Source: an uncultured Lachnospiraceae bacterium
GTDB taxonomy: Bacteria; Bacillota; Clostridia; Lachnospirales; Lachnospiraceae
DNA: 64,000 nucleotides
Assembly (NCBI GenBank): GCA_910578475.1
Contig: CAJTRK010000007.1
Span: 56,169-120,168, forward strand
Reading direction: 5' to 3'
Shown here: one piece after another, positions 1 to 8,079 of the stretch
How positions within the stretch are numbered: the stretch's first letter is position 1
How the letters are laid out: every line of letters begins with the position of its first letter
Notes under the pieces: generated by a model
The model's database searches: none
The model's input: the letters and a program-made list of their open reading frames with translations, nothing else
Told to the model about the DNA's origin: nothing
Translations under genes and position numbers: made by a program

Positions 1-1277
1 AAGAAATTGATTATGATATATTTGCCGTGTCCTATTATCCGTTCTGGCACGGGAGTCTGGAAAATCTGACAGATGTTTTGCGGGAAATTTCCGGAGAGTA
101 CGGCAAAAAAGTGCTGGTGGCGGAGACTTCCTATCCCTATACGGACGGGGACGGAGACGGTTCTGCGAACAGCATCGGCGGAACCGATGTGACGCCGGAA
201 TATGCGGTCAGCGCACAGGGACAGACAAATGAAATCCGGGATGTGTGCGCGGCGGTGGCCGATGTGGGCGAAGCGGGACTCGGCGTCTTTTACTGGGAAC
301 CGGCATGGATTCCGGTAAACGTTTATCAGGAAGACGCGCCGGATGCGGCGTCGGCGTTTTTGGCCAATCAGGAATCCTGGGAAAAGAACGGTTCCGGATG
401 GGCTTCCAGTTATGCGGCTTCCTATGACCCGAAGGACGCCGGTGTATATTACGGAGGAAGTTCCTGGGATAATCAGGCCCTTTTCGATTATGAAGGGCAT
501 CCGCTGGAATCTTTGAAAGTATTCAAATATCTGCATTGCGGTACGCTTGTGGAACTGGCGGTGGAAAGCATTTTGCCGGTGGAGCTCAGTGTGCCGTTAG
601 ATGGGGAAGTCGTGATGCCTCAGACGGTATGTGTTGTATATAATGACAGGAGCGTTGCGGAAATTCCGATTCGGTGGGATGAGGCGAAGCTGTCGGGAAT
701 CGATACGTCTGCGGCCGGAGAGTATGAGGTGAACGGTGATTTCGGTACGCTGACGGATTCGGCGCTTTCACCCGCTGTCATCGAATATCTGGAACAGGAA
801 CAGGTAACGGCGAAAATATCCGTGAACCAGAAAAACATGGTCGCAAACAGCAGCTTTGAAGAGGAAGATACGTCCATGTGGGTTATCACGGAAAAGAGCG
901 GCGGCATGACGGATTTCCAGAACAAGGAAGCGGATGCGAAAAGCGGCGTGATGGCATTGCATTTCTATTCTACCGGGGAAGTTTCCTTTACGGCAGAGCA
1001 GACCATTACGGGGCTGACGCCGGGGACTTATGAATTTGGTCTCTACATACAGGGCGGCGATGCCGGGGACAGCCCGGACATGTATATCTATGCGGATAAC
1101 GGAACGGAACGGCTGGAACAGGAAACCGGCGTTGCGGGCTGGTGCAACTGGCAGAATCCGGAGATTTCCGGCATTACGGTAGGAGAGGACGGGACGCTGA
1201 CCATCGGTGCGTCCGTAAGCTGTGCGGCCAAAGGATGGGGGACGCTGGATGATTTCTATTTGTATCAGGTGAAATAA
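1..1277 (+). CDS. Secreted arabinogalactan endo-beta-1,4-galactanase (GH53), 3' part
   Basis: The gene enters from the left edge: the frame is open from base 3 and there is no initiation site, so the N-terminus and any signal peptide lie outside the window. The visible part starts in the GH53 barrel (VSYYPFWHG, then VLVAETSYPY, whose Glu matches the family nucleophile). It includes FYWEPAWIP and WDNQALFDYEGHPL, both typical of the family's C-terminal barrel strands. After about residue 185 comes a bacterial Ig-like stretch (around 190-250), then a beta-rich module (about 265-416, NMVANSSFE to GTLDDFYLY) resembling CBM61 galactan-binding modules. GH53 enzymes cut beta-1,4-galactan of pectin side chains. 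The modular layout argues for an extracellular or cell-bound enzyme feeding the ABC importer at 19258-23024. The GH53 call is firm; the CBM61 assignment is from recalled family resemblance. Confidence 0.9.
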   Translation, partial: EIDYDIFAVSYYPFWHGSLENLTDVLREISGEYGKKVLVAETSYPYTDGDGDGSANSIGGTDVTPEYAVSAQGQTNEIRDVCAAVADVGEAGLGVFYWEPAWIPVNVYQEDAPDAASAFLANQESWEKNGSGWASSYAASYDPKDAGVYYGGSSWDNQALFDYEGHPLESLKVFKYLHCGTLVELAVESILPVELSVPLDGEVVMPQTVCVVYNDRSVAEIPIRWDEAKLSGIDTSAAGEYEVNGDFGTLTDSALSPAVIEYLEQEQVTAKISVNQKNMVANSSFEEEDTSMWVITEKSGGMTDFQNKEADAKSGVMALHFYSTGEVSFTAEQTITGLTPGTYEFGLYIQGGDAGDSPDMYIYADNGTERLEQETGVAGWCNWQNPEISGITVGEDGTLTIGASVSCAAKGWGTLDDFYLYQVK

Positions 1278-1382
1278 TCGTTTCAGTGGAAGAAGCTGCT
1301 AAGTGAAAGCGCATCCTGTCAGAAAAATGTTCAATCGACGAAAAGTGAAATCGTATATTTTAAACAGACGAAAATAAAAAGC

Positions 1383-1423
1383 ATATGCAGATTTGCATAC
1401 AAATATTATGCAAATCTGCATAT
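1383..1423. repeat. 17-bp perfect inverted repeat upstream of the GTPase promoter
   Basis: Arms at 1383-1399 and 1407-1423 are exact reverse complements (atatgcagatttgcata) around a 7-nt AT-rich spacer. The repeat ends 4 nt before the -35 box of the promoter at 1428-1456. A run TTTTATT follows, so it could also terminate transcription from the GH53 gene. However, the stem is AT-rich, and its position beside the promoter fits an operator. The first downstream gene carries an N-terminal XRE helix-turn-helix, which makes autoregulation a reasonable inference. The rest of 1278-1491 holds nothing else recognisable. Confidence 0.75.
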
Positions 1424-1427
1424 TTTA

Positions 1428-1456
1428 TTGACTTTCTGTAAAATCAGGTTTATAAT
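1428..1456 (+). promoter_or_regulatory. Sigma-A type promoter of the GTPase island
   Basis: TTGACT at 1428-1433 and TATAAT at 1451-1456 are separated by exactly 17 nt. The start codon of the first island gene is 35 nt downstream, preceded by AAGGGGGTT. No comparable promoter is evident between the four island genes, so this one probably drives the whole group. Confidence 0.75.
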
Positions 1457-1491
1457 ATGGTATATAGTCAGAATAAGGGGGTTAACTTTAA

Positions 1492-3681
1492 ATGAATTTG
1501 AAATCTTTTCGTGAGGACAAGCTCAAAATCAAAACACAATCTGCTTTTGCAGAGCTGCTTGGCGTTGAGCAGTCCAATATTTCAAGATGGGAGAAAGACC
1601 CGGACAGCATACCGTTTCAAGTGATACAAAGAATCCTTGAAAAAACGGGGGCGACATACGAAGAACTGACCGGGTGGAAAAAGCCGATTCCTGCGCCTTT
1701 ATATGTTAAAAATACATGGGAAAAAGCGGACTTTACGAAAATCACACTTTTGGAATACGTTTCCAAAGTTTTACAGGAAATGGAACTTCCGGAGGAATAC
1801 CGCAAATCTTATGTTGAGGATTTATGCAGCGGCATAGCCGCAAAGCTGGTAAAACCAAAAGTTGCGATTGTGGGACGCTCGGACACTGGAAAAAGCACTC
1901 TTATCAATGCCCTGTTGGGGATGGATAAAATGCCGGCTTCATGGACGCCTACAACGTCGATAGCCGTCTATATTAAGCATATTTCTGATAAACCTGCTTT
2001 CATGGAAGAAGATGTATGGGTATTCGCAAACAGGGAAGGCGAAGAGACTTTGTGGGATGAGTGCAGACTTCACGATGAAAGCTATTGCCGTTCCTGGAAA
2101 ATCGGAGCAGGCGGCGTCGAAATGCTGCGTTCTTTTGGAACAAGACAGGGTGAGCATTATGACAAAGAAGCCGGCGCTGCGGTAGTTTTTCTCGATGCGC
2201 CTGTTCTGAAGACTTGCGATATCGTTGATTTGCCAGGCTTTGGAACGGAAACGGAGAAGGACGATGAAATTACTTTTGCTACGGTCCAAAAGGCTGATGT
2301 GGTGATTTATCTTTCACAGGCCAATGGATTTATGCGGATTGAAGACATTACCTATCTGAAGCGTAACATCAATGAGCTTCCCGTATGGGAGAAAAAGGGC
2401 GAAAACGCTTTGAAGCCGCTTTCCAATCTGTTTGTTATCGCATCGCAGGCGCATACGGTGAACAATGGTAACAGAGTACAGCTTAAAGAAATATTGGATG
2501 TGGGATGTGCCAACCTGTTGAAAACTCTTCCGAATGATTATTGGAATCGCCGGCAGAATTTGTCGGGATATACTTATGCGGATAACGGCTGTAAAGAGCT
2601 TCGTTCCCGTTTCTTTGCCTATACAGTTGATGTTCCGGACATATGCGTGCCTTTTAACGCCGCGTTGACTGAGATTCTCGAAGCATTGCCCGACATCATT
2701 AATGAAAAAGCAAAGGCCTTTGTACGAGATTATGCAGCATCCCGCAAACCAAGTCTCATCAGGAAAATCTGGAAATATGAGGGGATTGTGGCAGAACGTG
2801 ATAAATATGCGGCATTGCTGGATGAGGTTGAAAAGAATGAATTGTTCCGTATGCAGGAGAATGACCGGAGAAAAAGGGAGGTCAGAGAGGAAATCGCCCG
2901 TCTTTCTGCAGAATCTTTGGATGAGTTCAGCGAATATCTCGCGTCAACCGTTAATATTGATGAACTGATTCGGTTGATGAAAGAAAAGGGCGTTAAGAAC
3001 AAAAAAGAGGATACGGAATTGTTTGGCAGTTCCCTGCAGAGTATGATTCAGGTGCATTGTGAAACGCTGCTGACGCGGAAGACGGAAATTCTCGCTGAGA
3101 AGACGAGGGATTATATCACTTCCTATACGGAAAGCATTGCGCAGCCATTTGAAAACAATAGCATCCATGTGGATTTCGACGCCGGATGGGCATTTGCCTC
3201 GACGCTTTCAAAGATGGGGTTAATTGGAGGACTTGGAGGATATGGAGGGATTCTTGCAAGTTCGATTTACGGCGTGGCGCTTCTTGTTGGCGGAGAGATT
3301 CCGGTCGGCGCTTCAATCGGTCTGGGAGCTGTTTTTCCAATGCTTTTCGGTGAGACTGGACTTGTCATAGGACTTCTGATTGCAGGAGGATTACAGCTTA
3401 TGCGATTGTTTGGCGGTGGATGGGAAAAGAGTGTTGCCAAAAAAATTGTTTCGGTTTTTGACGAGAATGATTTCAATATGAAGTTTCGAGATGGCATCCT
3501 TCAGTATTGGGAACAAATTGAAAATGCTTTTGAGAGGGCTGCTGCCGGGCTGGATGAAGAATGGGATGAGTATGTCGATAATCTTCGGAAAACGATAACG
3601 AAATATGACATTCAGGAGATTCAGCATAAAATTGCAAATCTCAGATGCCTGTCCGATTTTTTCGAGAATATCCCGTTGTAA
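1492..3681 (+). CDS. XRE helix-turn-helix / dynamin-like GTPase fusion
   Basis: 729 aa. Residues 5-60 form an XRE-type HTH (SAFAELLGVEQSNISRWE, then a second helix pair). A large GTPase domain follows, with the P-loop GRSDTGKS at 128-135, switch-I threonines TPTT at 152-155 and the G3 motif DLPG at 246-249. The usual N/TKxD motif is not obvious; the expected strand reads NLFVIASQAH (312-321). A long charged helical region (about 400-560) precedes two glycine-rich hydrophobic segments (about 575-640) and a helical tail. This is the layout of bacterial dynamin-like, membrane-remodelling GTPases such as LeoA-type proteins. Fusion of such a GTPase to a DNA-binding domain is unusual and suggests autoregulation at the palindrome upstream. 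It is the first of four co-directional island genes. The start was chosen at the first ATG after AAGGGGGTT. The GTPase and HTH are secure; the role in defence is inference. Confidence 0.88.
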   Translation: MNLKSFREDKLKIKTQSAFAELLGVEQSNISRWEKDPDSIPFQVIQRILEKTGATYEELTGWKKPIPAPLYVKNTWEKADFTKITLLEYVSKVLQEMELPEEYRKSYVEDLCSGIAAKLVKPKVAIVGRSDTGKSTLINALLGMDKMPASWTPTTSIAVYIKHISDKPAFMEEDVWVFANREGEETLWDECRLHDESYCRSWKIGAGGVEMLRSFGTRQGEHYDKEAGAAVVFLDAPVLKTCDIVDLPGFGTETEKDDEITFATVQKADVVIYLSQANGFMRIEDITYLKRNINELPVWEKKGENALKPLSNLFVIASQAHTVNNGNRVQLKEILDVGCANLLKTLPNDYWNRRQNLSGYTYADNGCKELRSRFFAYTVDVPDICVPFNAALTEILEALPDIINEKAKAFVRDYAASRKPSLIRKIWKYEGIVAERDKYAALLDEVEKNELFRMQENDRRKREVREEIARLSAESLDEFSEYLASTVNIDELIRLMKEKGVKNKKEDTELFGSSLQSMIQVHCETLLTRKTEILAEKTRDYITSYTESIAQPFENNSIHVDFDAGWAFASTLSKMGLIGGLGGYGGILASSIYGVALLVGGEIPVGASIGLGAVFPMLFGETGLVIGLLIAGGLQLMRLFGGGWEKSVAKKIVSVFDENDFNMKFRDGILQYWEQIENAFERAAAGLDEEWDEYVDNLRKTITKYDIQEIQHKIANLRCLSDFFENIPL

Positions 3682-3733
3682 AATATTGGTTTTATCACTT
3701 TTACAACTGGGAGCAACTATCAGGAGGATAAAA

Positions 3734-4561
3734 ATGCTTCGTTTATTTGAGGAATATACAAAGAATGGAAAAATTACCGAGGCTCTGTTAGCAGGGCGTA
3801 ATCTGTTTAATCGAAATCCGGGAGATGAGAAAATTTTCTCCGCGTATTTCTCCTATCTCTGTACGCTGGCGGAAACGCTTCCGGCTTTTGCAGACAGAAA
3901 GAATTTTGCGGAACAGGCGAATGTAGCGCTGGCTTTTTATTCGGAAAATGCCATGCTTACAAAGGAATTTGTAGAAGGTTTTTCAATATACCAACAACGC
4001 CTAAACGTTATTTTAGAAAATATTAAAAAAACTACGATGGAAAGGATGGCGGAGGAACAGGAGAAGGCGGAGTCTCTTAATACTGAGTCTCTGAAAAAGT
4101 TATTTGCACTGAAAGATTCCATGCAGGGGAAAATAACGCAGGAAAAATTTGATGAGATTCTCGTTCAGATTGGAAAGCTTGACGATGTCATTGAGAAAGA
4201 CGCTTTCACGGAGGAACAGGCTTCCCTGTATGAATCTTTGACAAAAGACGTTTCAGAGCTTATCGGTGTGAAAATGCGTCAGCTTGAGCACGGGAAAAAT
4301 ATTGATTACAACAAACAGGCGGCCCAGGCCTTTGCATCCGCTTTTGAGAAGTTTCGTAAAGAGGAGGGCAAGTACAAAAATCAGGCACAGTTATTTTCTC
4401 TTGTATCGACGACGCTGTTTGCATTCGATGCTTCCCGTCTGTTTAATGAAACCCTGATTTATTACAATCACGTTTACTCCTATATATTCAGCAGACTGGA
4501 TGATGATGGTAAACTTGCTCTGACCCGATACGCCATAGAGTGCGAACGAAAGCAGAGGTGA
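3734..4561 (+). CDS. Hypothetical alpha-helical protein of the GTPase island
   Basis: 275 aa, starting at the ATG seven bases after a perfect AGGAGG at 3722-3727. The frame is open further upstream into the preceding gene, but without a ribosome site. The sequence is almost entirely predicted helical. Residues 1-75 look TPR-like (an LFEEY...EALLAGRNLF pattern), and residues 85-200 are charged heptad-rich coiled coil (KKTTMERMAEEQEKAESL). There is no signal peptide or membrane segment, so it is probably cytoplasmic. I recognise no family. It lies 52 nt after the GTPase gene and 4 nt before the HNH-protein gene, so it belongs to the same transcript and may be an adaptor between them (inference). 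Confidence 0.8.
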   Translation: MLRLFEEYTKNGKITEALLAGRNLFNRNPGDEKIFSAYFSYLCTLAETLPAFADRKNFAEQANVALAFYSENAMLTKEFVEGFSIYQQRLNVILENIKKTTMERMAEEQEKAESLNTESLKKLFALKDSMQGKITQEKFDEILVQIGKLDDVIEKDAFTEEQASLYESLTKDVSELIGVKMRQLEHGKNIDYNKQAAQAFASAFEKFRKEEGKYKNQAQLFSLVSTTLFAFDASRLFNETLIYYNHVYSYIFSRLDDDGKLALTRYAIECERKQR

Positions 4562-4565
4562 TTGT

Positions 4566-5789
4566 ATGCTGACATCCTTAAAGAATGGCCGCAGTCTGAC
4601 TTTTTATCAGCAGGTATCGGTGAAACGAAATGAAATGGACGCTTCCAGTGCGTCAGGGATTTTGGCCGTTCCGATTTCAGGCGCATCCTTTTCGGCGTTG
4701 ACGGTCACGAACGGATACAACACACAGTTCGGCGGCTTTTTGGAGGCGTTAAATGCGGAACGTTCCATGCTTGCCGACAAAGTGGCAAATGGTATGGCAA
4801 AGAACCCTGCATATGTCGGTGCCCGGAATGACGGCGTATCTCTGGCATGGGATTATGAAGCGGCCGATATTAAGATGGGCGGAAATGGTTCGGCGAATTG
4901 GAATGCGGCCGAACAGCAGGAAATCCTGGAGAACAGACCGGATATTGTCAATAAGCCTAAAATAGTAGATGGGAAAATGAAGAATCCCAAAGGGGGCGTT
5001 CGCGGCGCGGAAGGCCATCATCAAAAAAATGTCGCCGACCATCCGGAAGAACAGGCCAATCCTGACAATATCAAGTTTTATAAAAACCGAAAACAACATC
5101 TTGAAGAAGGGCATGACGGCAACTGGAAAAATGAATGTGACGGGCCGATGAACGACAAAAATAAGATGCTTGAAAAAACGAATGCAAAACGCGTATTTCG
5201 GAATGAACTGCGCGGTCTCGGATTAGCTGTGGCGATTGGCGCAGGCGTCGGATTGACGATTGGCTTTGTCTCGACGCTTGCGCAGATGGGTATAACGCCT
5301 GATACTTTGAAACTGGCAGCGGCCGAGAGTATAAAAAGCGGCGTAGAATCCGGACTGACGTCGGCAGTTGGCTACGGCGTTGGGAGAACAATTGGCGAAT
5401 TGGCGTCTCAGGCCGTTTCTGGTATGATGGAAAGCGCTGGCGTTGCCATTACGGAAAATCTTTCTAAAATGATTCATATGGGTGCAGCGGGAACGTTGAC
5501 AATCGCGGTATTCTCTGCATACCAATTTATGAAGTTGAAACTCAGGGGAGCCGCGACAAAGGACGCATTGATACAAACAGGAAAACAAGCGTTGTTTTCG
5601 CTTTCCCTGTTAGCTGTTTCCATAGCGGCACAGGGAATTTGGGGCGGTGCGGCCGGGATGATTGTGTCTGTGAGCATCGGAATCATTATCATCTGCTATT
5701 CCGCCGCCAATTCCGTGTATCAGCGGCATTTTAGTGAGAAAATACGGGTATACACAATTGAAAAATGCTATCCGTCTTTTTTGGTATAA
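4566..5789 (+). CDS. Putative HNH-type toxin nuclease with C-terminal membrane region
   Basis: 407 aa; the ATG lies 4 nt after the preceding stop, with GAGGTG just upstream. Residues 97-190 match the pattern of HNH/Endonuclease-VII-type toxin domains seen in polymorphic toxins: an ADIKMGGNGSANWNAAEQ lead-in, then G150-H-H, H159-P, N165-PDNIKF, H178 and H183-x-G-N. These are the metal-binding and catalytic His/Asn positions expected of a GHH-like nuclease. Residues about 217-395 are glycine-rich and hydrophobic, with several possible membrane helices (for example AVAIGAGVGLTIGF and IVSVSIGIIIICY). There is no signal peptide. A membrane-associated nuclease beside a dynamin-like GTPase and a SUKH-like protein suggests an abortive or toxin-type effector. 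The nuclease call rests on motif reading only. Confidence 0.72.
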   Translation: MLTSLKNGRSLTFYQQVSVKRNEMDASSASGILAVPISGASFSALTVTNGYNTQFGGFLEALNAERSMLADKVANGMAKNPAYVGARNDGVSLAWDYEAADIKMGGNGSANWNAAEQQEILENRPDIVNKPKIVDGKMKNPKGGVRGAEGHHQKNVADHPEEQANPDNIKFYKNRKQHLEEGHDGNWKNECDGPMNDKNKMLEKTNAKRVFRNELRGLGLAVAIGAGVGLTIGFVSTLAQMGITPDTLKLAAAESIKSGVESGLTSAVGYGVGRTIGELASQAVSGMMESAGVAITENLSKMIHMGAAGTLTIAVFSAYQFMKLKLRGAATKDALIQTGKQALFSLSLLAVSIAAQGIWGGAAGMIVSVSIGIIIICYSAANSVYQRHFSEKIRVYTIEKCYPSFLV

Positions 5790-5812
5790 GGGTGGCGGTA
5801 TGGAGGATTTGT

Positions 5813-6169
5813 ATGGAGTATTCAGAATTTGTTGAAAAGGCTGTCCGGCAGGATAAACGCAATGTTTTCTCTGTATATGAGGGGAGTCTCGAAAAAATAC
5901 CAGATGTTATGAAATGCTTTTATAGAGATAATAATCCATTGGATGTGGAGATAAACGCTGTTCGATTTGTTCCGGCAGAAGAACTTTCCGCTATACAGGA
6001 GGAATATTCCTGTCTGCATGTACCATTTGTGTTTGCGACCTGTAATGGAGACCCTGTTTTCATGCACAATGGAAATATCTACACCTGTCCACATGGGATT
6101 GAAACGCCGGAGTGGGAGCTGTTATCTGAAGATATTAAGAGTTACTTGTCTTTCCTGCTTGAAGAATGA
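5813..6169 (+). CDS. SUKH-like (SMI1/KNR4-type) putative immunity protein
   Basis: 118 aa. The start is the ATG at 5813, preceded by GGAGG at 5802-5806; the frame is open further 5' but that would overlap the preceding gene without a ribosome site. The core VRFVPAEEL followed by PFVFATCNGDPVFMHNG and IYTCPHG resembles the central strands of SMI1/KNR4 (SUKH) proteins, many of which are immunity factors for nuclease toxins. The protein is small, acidic and has no membrane segment, so it is probably cytoplasmic. It sits 23 nt after the putative HNH nuclease gene, the usual order of a toxin-immunity pair. The SUKH assignment is from recalled motif similarity and is moderate. No further coding sequence of the island follows. 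Confidence 0.65.
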   Translation: MEYSEFVEKAVRQDKRNVFSVYEGSLEKIPDVMKCFYRDNNPLDVEINAVRFVPAEELSAIQEEYSCLHVPFVFATCNGDPVFMHNGNIYTCPHGIETPEWELLSEDIKSYLSFLLEE

Positions 6170-6175
6170 GTTTCG

Positions 6176-6720
6176 TTACAAAATATTTGTTCTGTTTGGT
6201 TGCTTAAGGATTCGGGCGTCAAATGGTGCTTTACAGACATGAGCAGGGCACGAACGCGTGCCCTGCGGGTATTTGTCCGGTTTATCGTACATTTCGATGC
6301 AGTAGCCTGCCGCGAAGTCATAGTCTTTCAGCGCCGGGAGCCATTCCGAGAAAATTTTGGAATTAACGTCCTGCAAAACGTCCGGCAGCGGGCCTGTGCA
6401 GGGAAATACCGCCCAGGTGAACGCCGGGATTACGACGGTCGTGAAGCCTTCCGGTACATCTTCCGCAGGGGTGTATACGTTGGCAATCAGATATTCAAAT
6501 TCGTTAAAGCCTCTGGACTCATCGATGTTTATGCCGAATATGCCGTTTTCATACCGGTGGCTGTTTTTTCGGCATGTTCCTTATCATGGCATGTTCTTTC
6601 TGCACCATAGAAGGCGTGACGCCATGGAATCTGTAAAAGGCTTTCGTAAAACTGTCAGGAGAATCATAGCAGTATTTGACCGCAACATGCCGGATTTTGT
6701 CCGGTCTGTTTGTTTTTAAT
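6176..6720 (-). pseudogene. Decayed AraC-family regulator with GyrI-like effector domain
   Basis: Reading the minus strand from about 6720, the sequence begins mid-way in an AraC DNA-binding domain (IRHVAVKYCYDSPDSFTKAF, then FHGVTPS); the first HTH is missing. The frame stops after KKQPPV but continues in another frame as YENGIFGINIDESRGF. The break falls near a run of six T (6564-6569, plus strand). The continuation is a GyrI-like/AraC effector-binding domain (FTTVVIPAFTWAVFPCTGP, AAGYCIEMYD). The last 25 residues, after YPQGT, no longer resemble the family. The gene has therefore lost its N-terminus, is frameshifted and has a replaced C-terminus, so it is non-functional. It borders the right side of the GTPase island, as expected of insertion-associated decay (inference). 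Confidence 0.8.
6243..6266 (+). terminator. GC-rich hairpin after the GTPase island
   Basis: Ten-base arms (gcagggcacg / cgtgccctgc) around a 4-nt loop lie 74 nt after the last island gene. There is no U tract on this strand, so termination efficiency is uncertain. The hairpin coincides with the place where similarity of the decayed AraC gene ends, so it may equally mark an island junction. Confidence 0.4.
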
Positions 6721-6888
6721 GAAAATTTAACTATTATATGGAAAATTATCGTGTATACTGGAAGTATGACAGCTATCATTATTATAGCAATTTTTGGAAT
6801 AAACAGACAGAAGAAGAAAAGATTGAAAGTCGGATAATTTCAGCTTTTGCTTCAGGTGTCTGTAAAAGCAGACGGATGGGAGAAAATC

Positions 6889-8034
6889 ATGGACTTAAAC
6901 AAAGGGAACCTGAAAAAAATCAGAGGATTGATTCTTTTTACTGCGGTCGTATGTCTTGCGGTGCTGAACATGGATGTTGTATTACATAGTTTCTTTTTCC
7001 TTCTGGGAATTGTAAGGCCGTTTATCTATGGCGCGGCAATCGCCTTCGTGCTGAACATTCCGATGAAGGTAATCGAAAAAGGATTGTTTTCAAAGGCAAA
7101 AAGTTTCAAAACGGAGAAAATAAAAAGGCCGGTAAGCATTTTTCTGTCGTTTCTGTCAGTCATTCTGGTTATCGTCACCGTTACGGTCACGGTAATTCCG
7201 CAGGTGACAAGAACGATGATAGAACTTGGCAATAAAATACCGCAGTTTCTGGCCGATGCGCAAATCTGGCTGGAAGAGCTTTTTGCATCTCAACCGCAGC
7301 TTCTGGCCATGCTGGAAGAGTTCGAACCTGCGGAAATAAACTGGGATTCGATTGTCAATACGATAATCGATTTTATGCAGAACGGACTGGGAAATGTGGT
7401 AAGTTCTACGGTGACGGTAGCGTCTACGATTATCGGCGGCGTTGTCAATGTTTTTGTGGCGCTTGTGTTTTCTTTTTATATATTGGCGCAGAAAGAAAAA
7501 CTGGGCGGCCAGTTCAAAAGGATACTGCATGCCTATTTCCCGCAGAAAGTGCATGACAGGACGTTGGAAATCGCTTCTCTTGCAGGAAAGAATTTCAGCA
7601 GTTTTATTACGGGACAGTGCATGGAAGCGGTTATTCTGGGCGTGATGTTCGTCGTTTCCATGACGCTTTTCGGTTTTCCTTATGCGGTCATGGTGGGCGT
7701 TTTGATTGCATTTACGGCGTTGATACCGATTGTCGGGGCTTTTATCGGGTGTTTTGTCGGAGCGTTTCTTATTATGGTAGACGACCCGGTAAAAGCAATC
7801 TGGTTCCTGCTTCTTTTTATCGTGCTGCAGCAGATAGAGGGAAATCTTATTTATCCTCATGTGGTCGGAAATTCGGTCGGACTGCCTTCTATCTGGGTAC
7901 TGGCGGCTGTGACGGTGGGCGGCAGCCTGATGGGCGTAGTGGGTATGCTGATTTTTATTCCGATTTTATCGACCGTTTATGCGCTGATACGGGAAGATGT
8001 GAATGAGAAGAACAGGCGAAGCCGAAAGTCCTGA
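6889..8034 (+). CDS. AI-2E family transporter (PerM/YtvI-like permease)
   Basis: 381 aa from the ATG at 6889, which follows GGGAG at about 6-spacing; a TTG further upstream in the same frame lacks a ribosome site. The sequence has about eight hydrophobic segments: a short N-terminal pair, a long charged soluble stretch (about 100-150), then a block of helices with the family-typical GAFIGCFVGAFLI and LQQIEGNLIYPHVVG patterns. It is an integral cytoplasmic-membrane protein. Family members have been linked to autoinducer-2 export or Na+/H+ antiport, but the substrate cannot be read from sequence. It is followed by the BlaI operator region and lies in the same direction, but it is probably a separate unit. 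Confidence 0.88.
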   Translation: MDLNKGNLKKIRGLILFTAVVCLAVLNMDVVLHSFFFLLGIVRPFIYGAAIAFVLNIPMKVIEKGLFSKAKSFKTEKIKRPVSIFLSFLSVILVIVTVTVTVIPQVTRTMIELGNKIPQFLADAQIWLEELFASQPQLLAMLEEFEPAEINWDSIVNTIIDFMQNGLGNVVSSTVTVASTIIGGVVNVFVALVFSFYILAQKEKLGGQFKRILHAYFPQKVHDRTLEIASLAGKNFSSFITGQCMEAVILGVMFVVSMTLFGFPYAVMVGVLIAFTALIPIVGAFIGCFVGAFLIMVDDPVKAIWFLLLFIVLQQIEGNLIYPHVVGNSVGLPSIWVLAAVTVGGSLMGVVGMLIFIPILSTVYALIREDVNEKNRRSRKS

Positions 8035-8079
8035 ATCGCATGCCGGGGGGAAAGGCATAGATAATATTTACATACTGGA

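Noticed and set aside
1301..1320. TGAAAGCGCATCC as a catabolite-response (cre) site
   Set aside because: Only the left half fits the consensus, and it lies after the GH53 gene far from a promoter that would use it.
1408..1416. ATGCAAATC in the upstream palindrome as a special known signal
   Set aside because: Resemblance to the eukaryotic octamer is coincidental in a bacterial genome; only the dyad symmetry is considered meaningful.
7156..7860. 234-codon minus-strand frame within the AI-2E permease gene
   Set aside because: Antisense to a clear membrane-protein gene; its His/Arg/Lys-rich composition is an artefact of hydrophobic codons read backwards.
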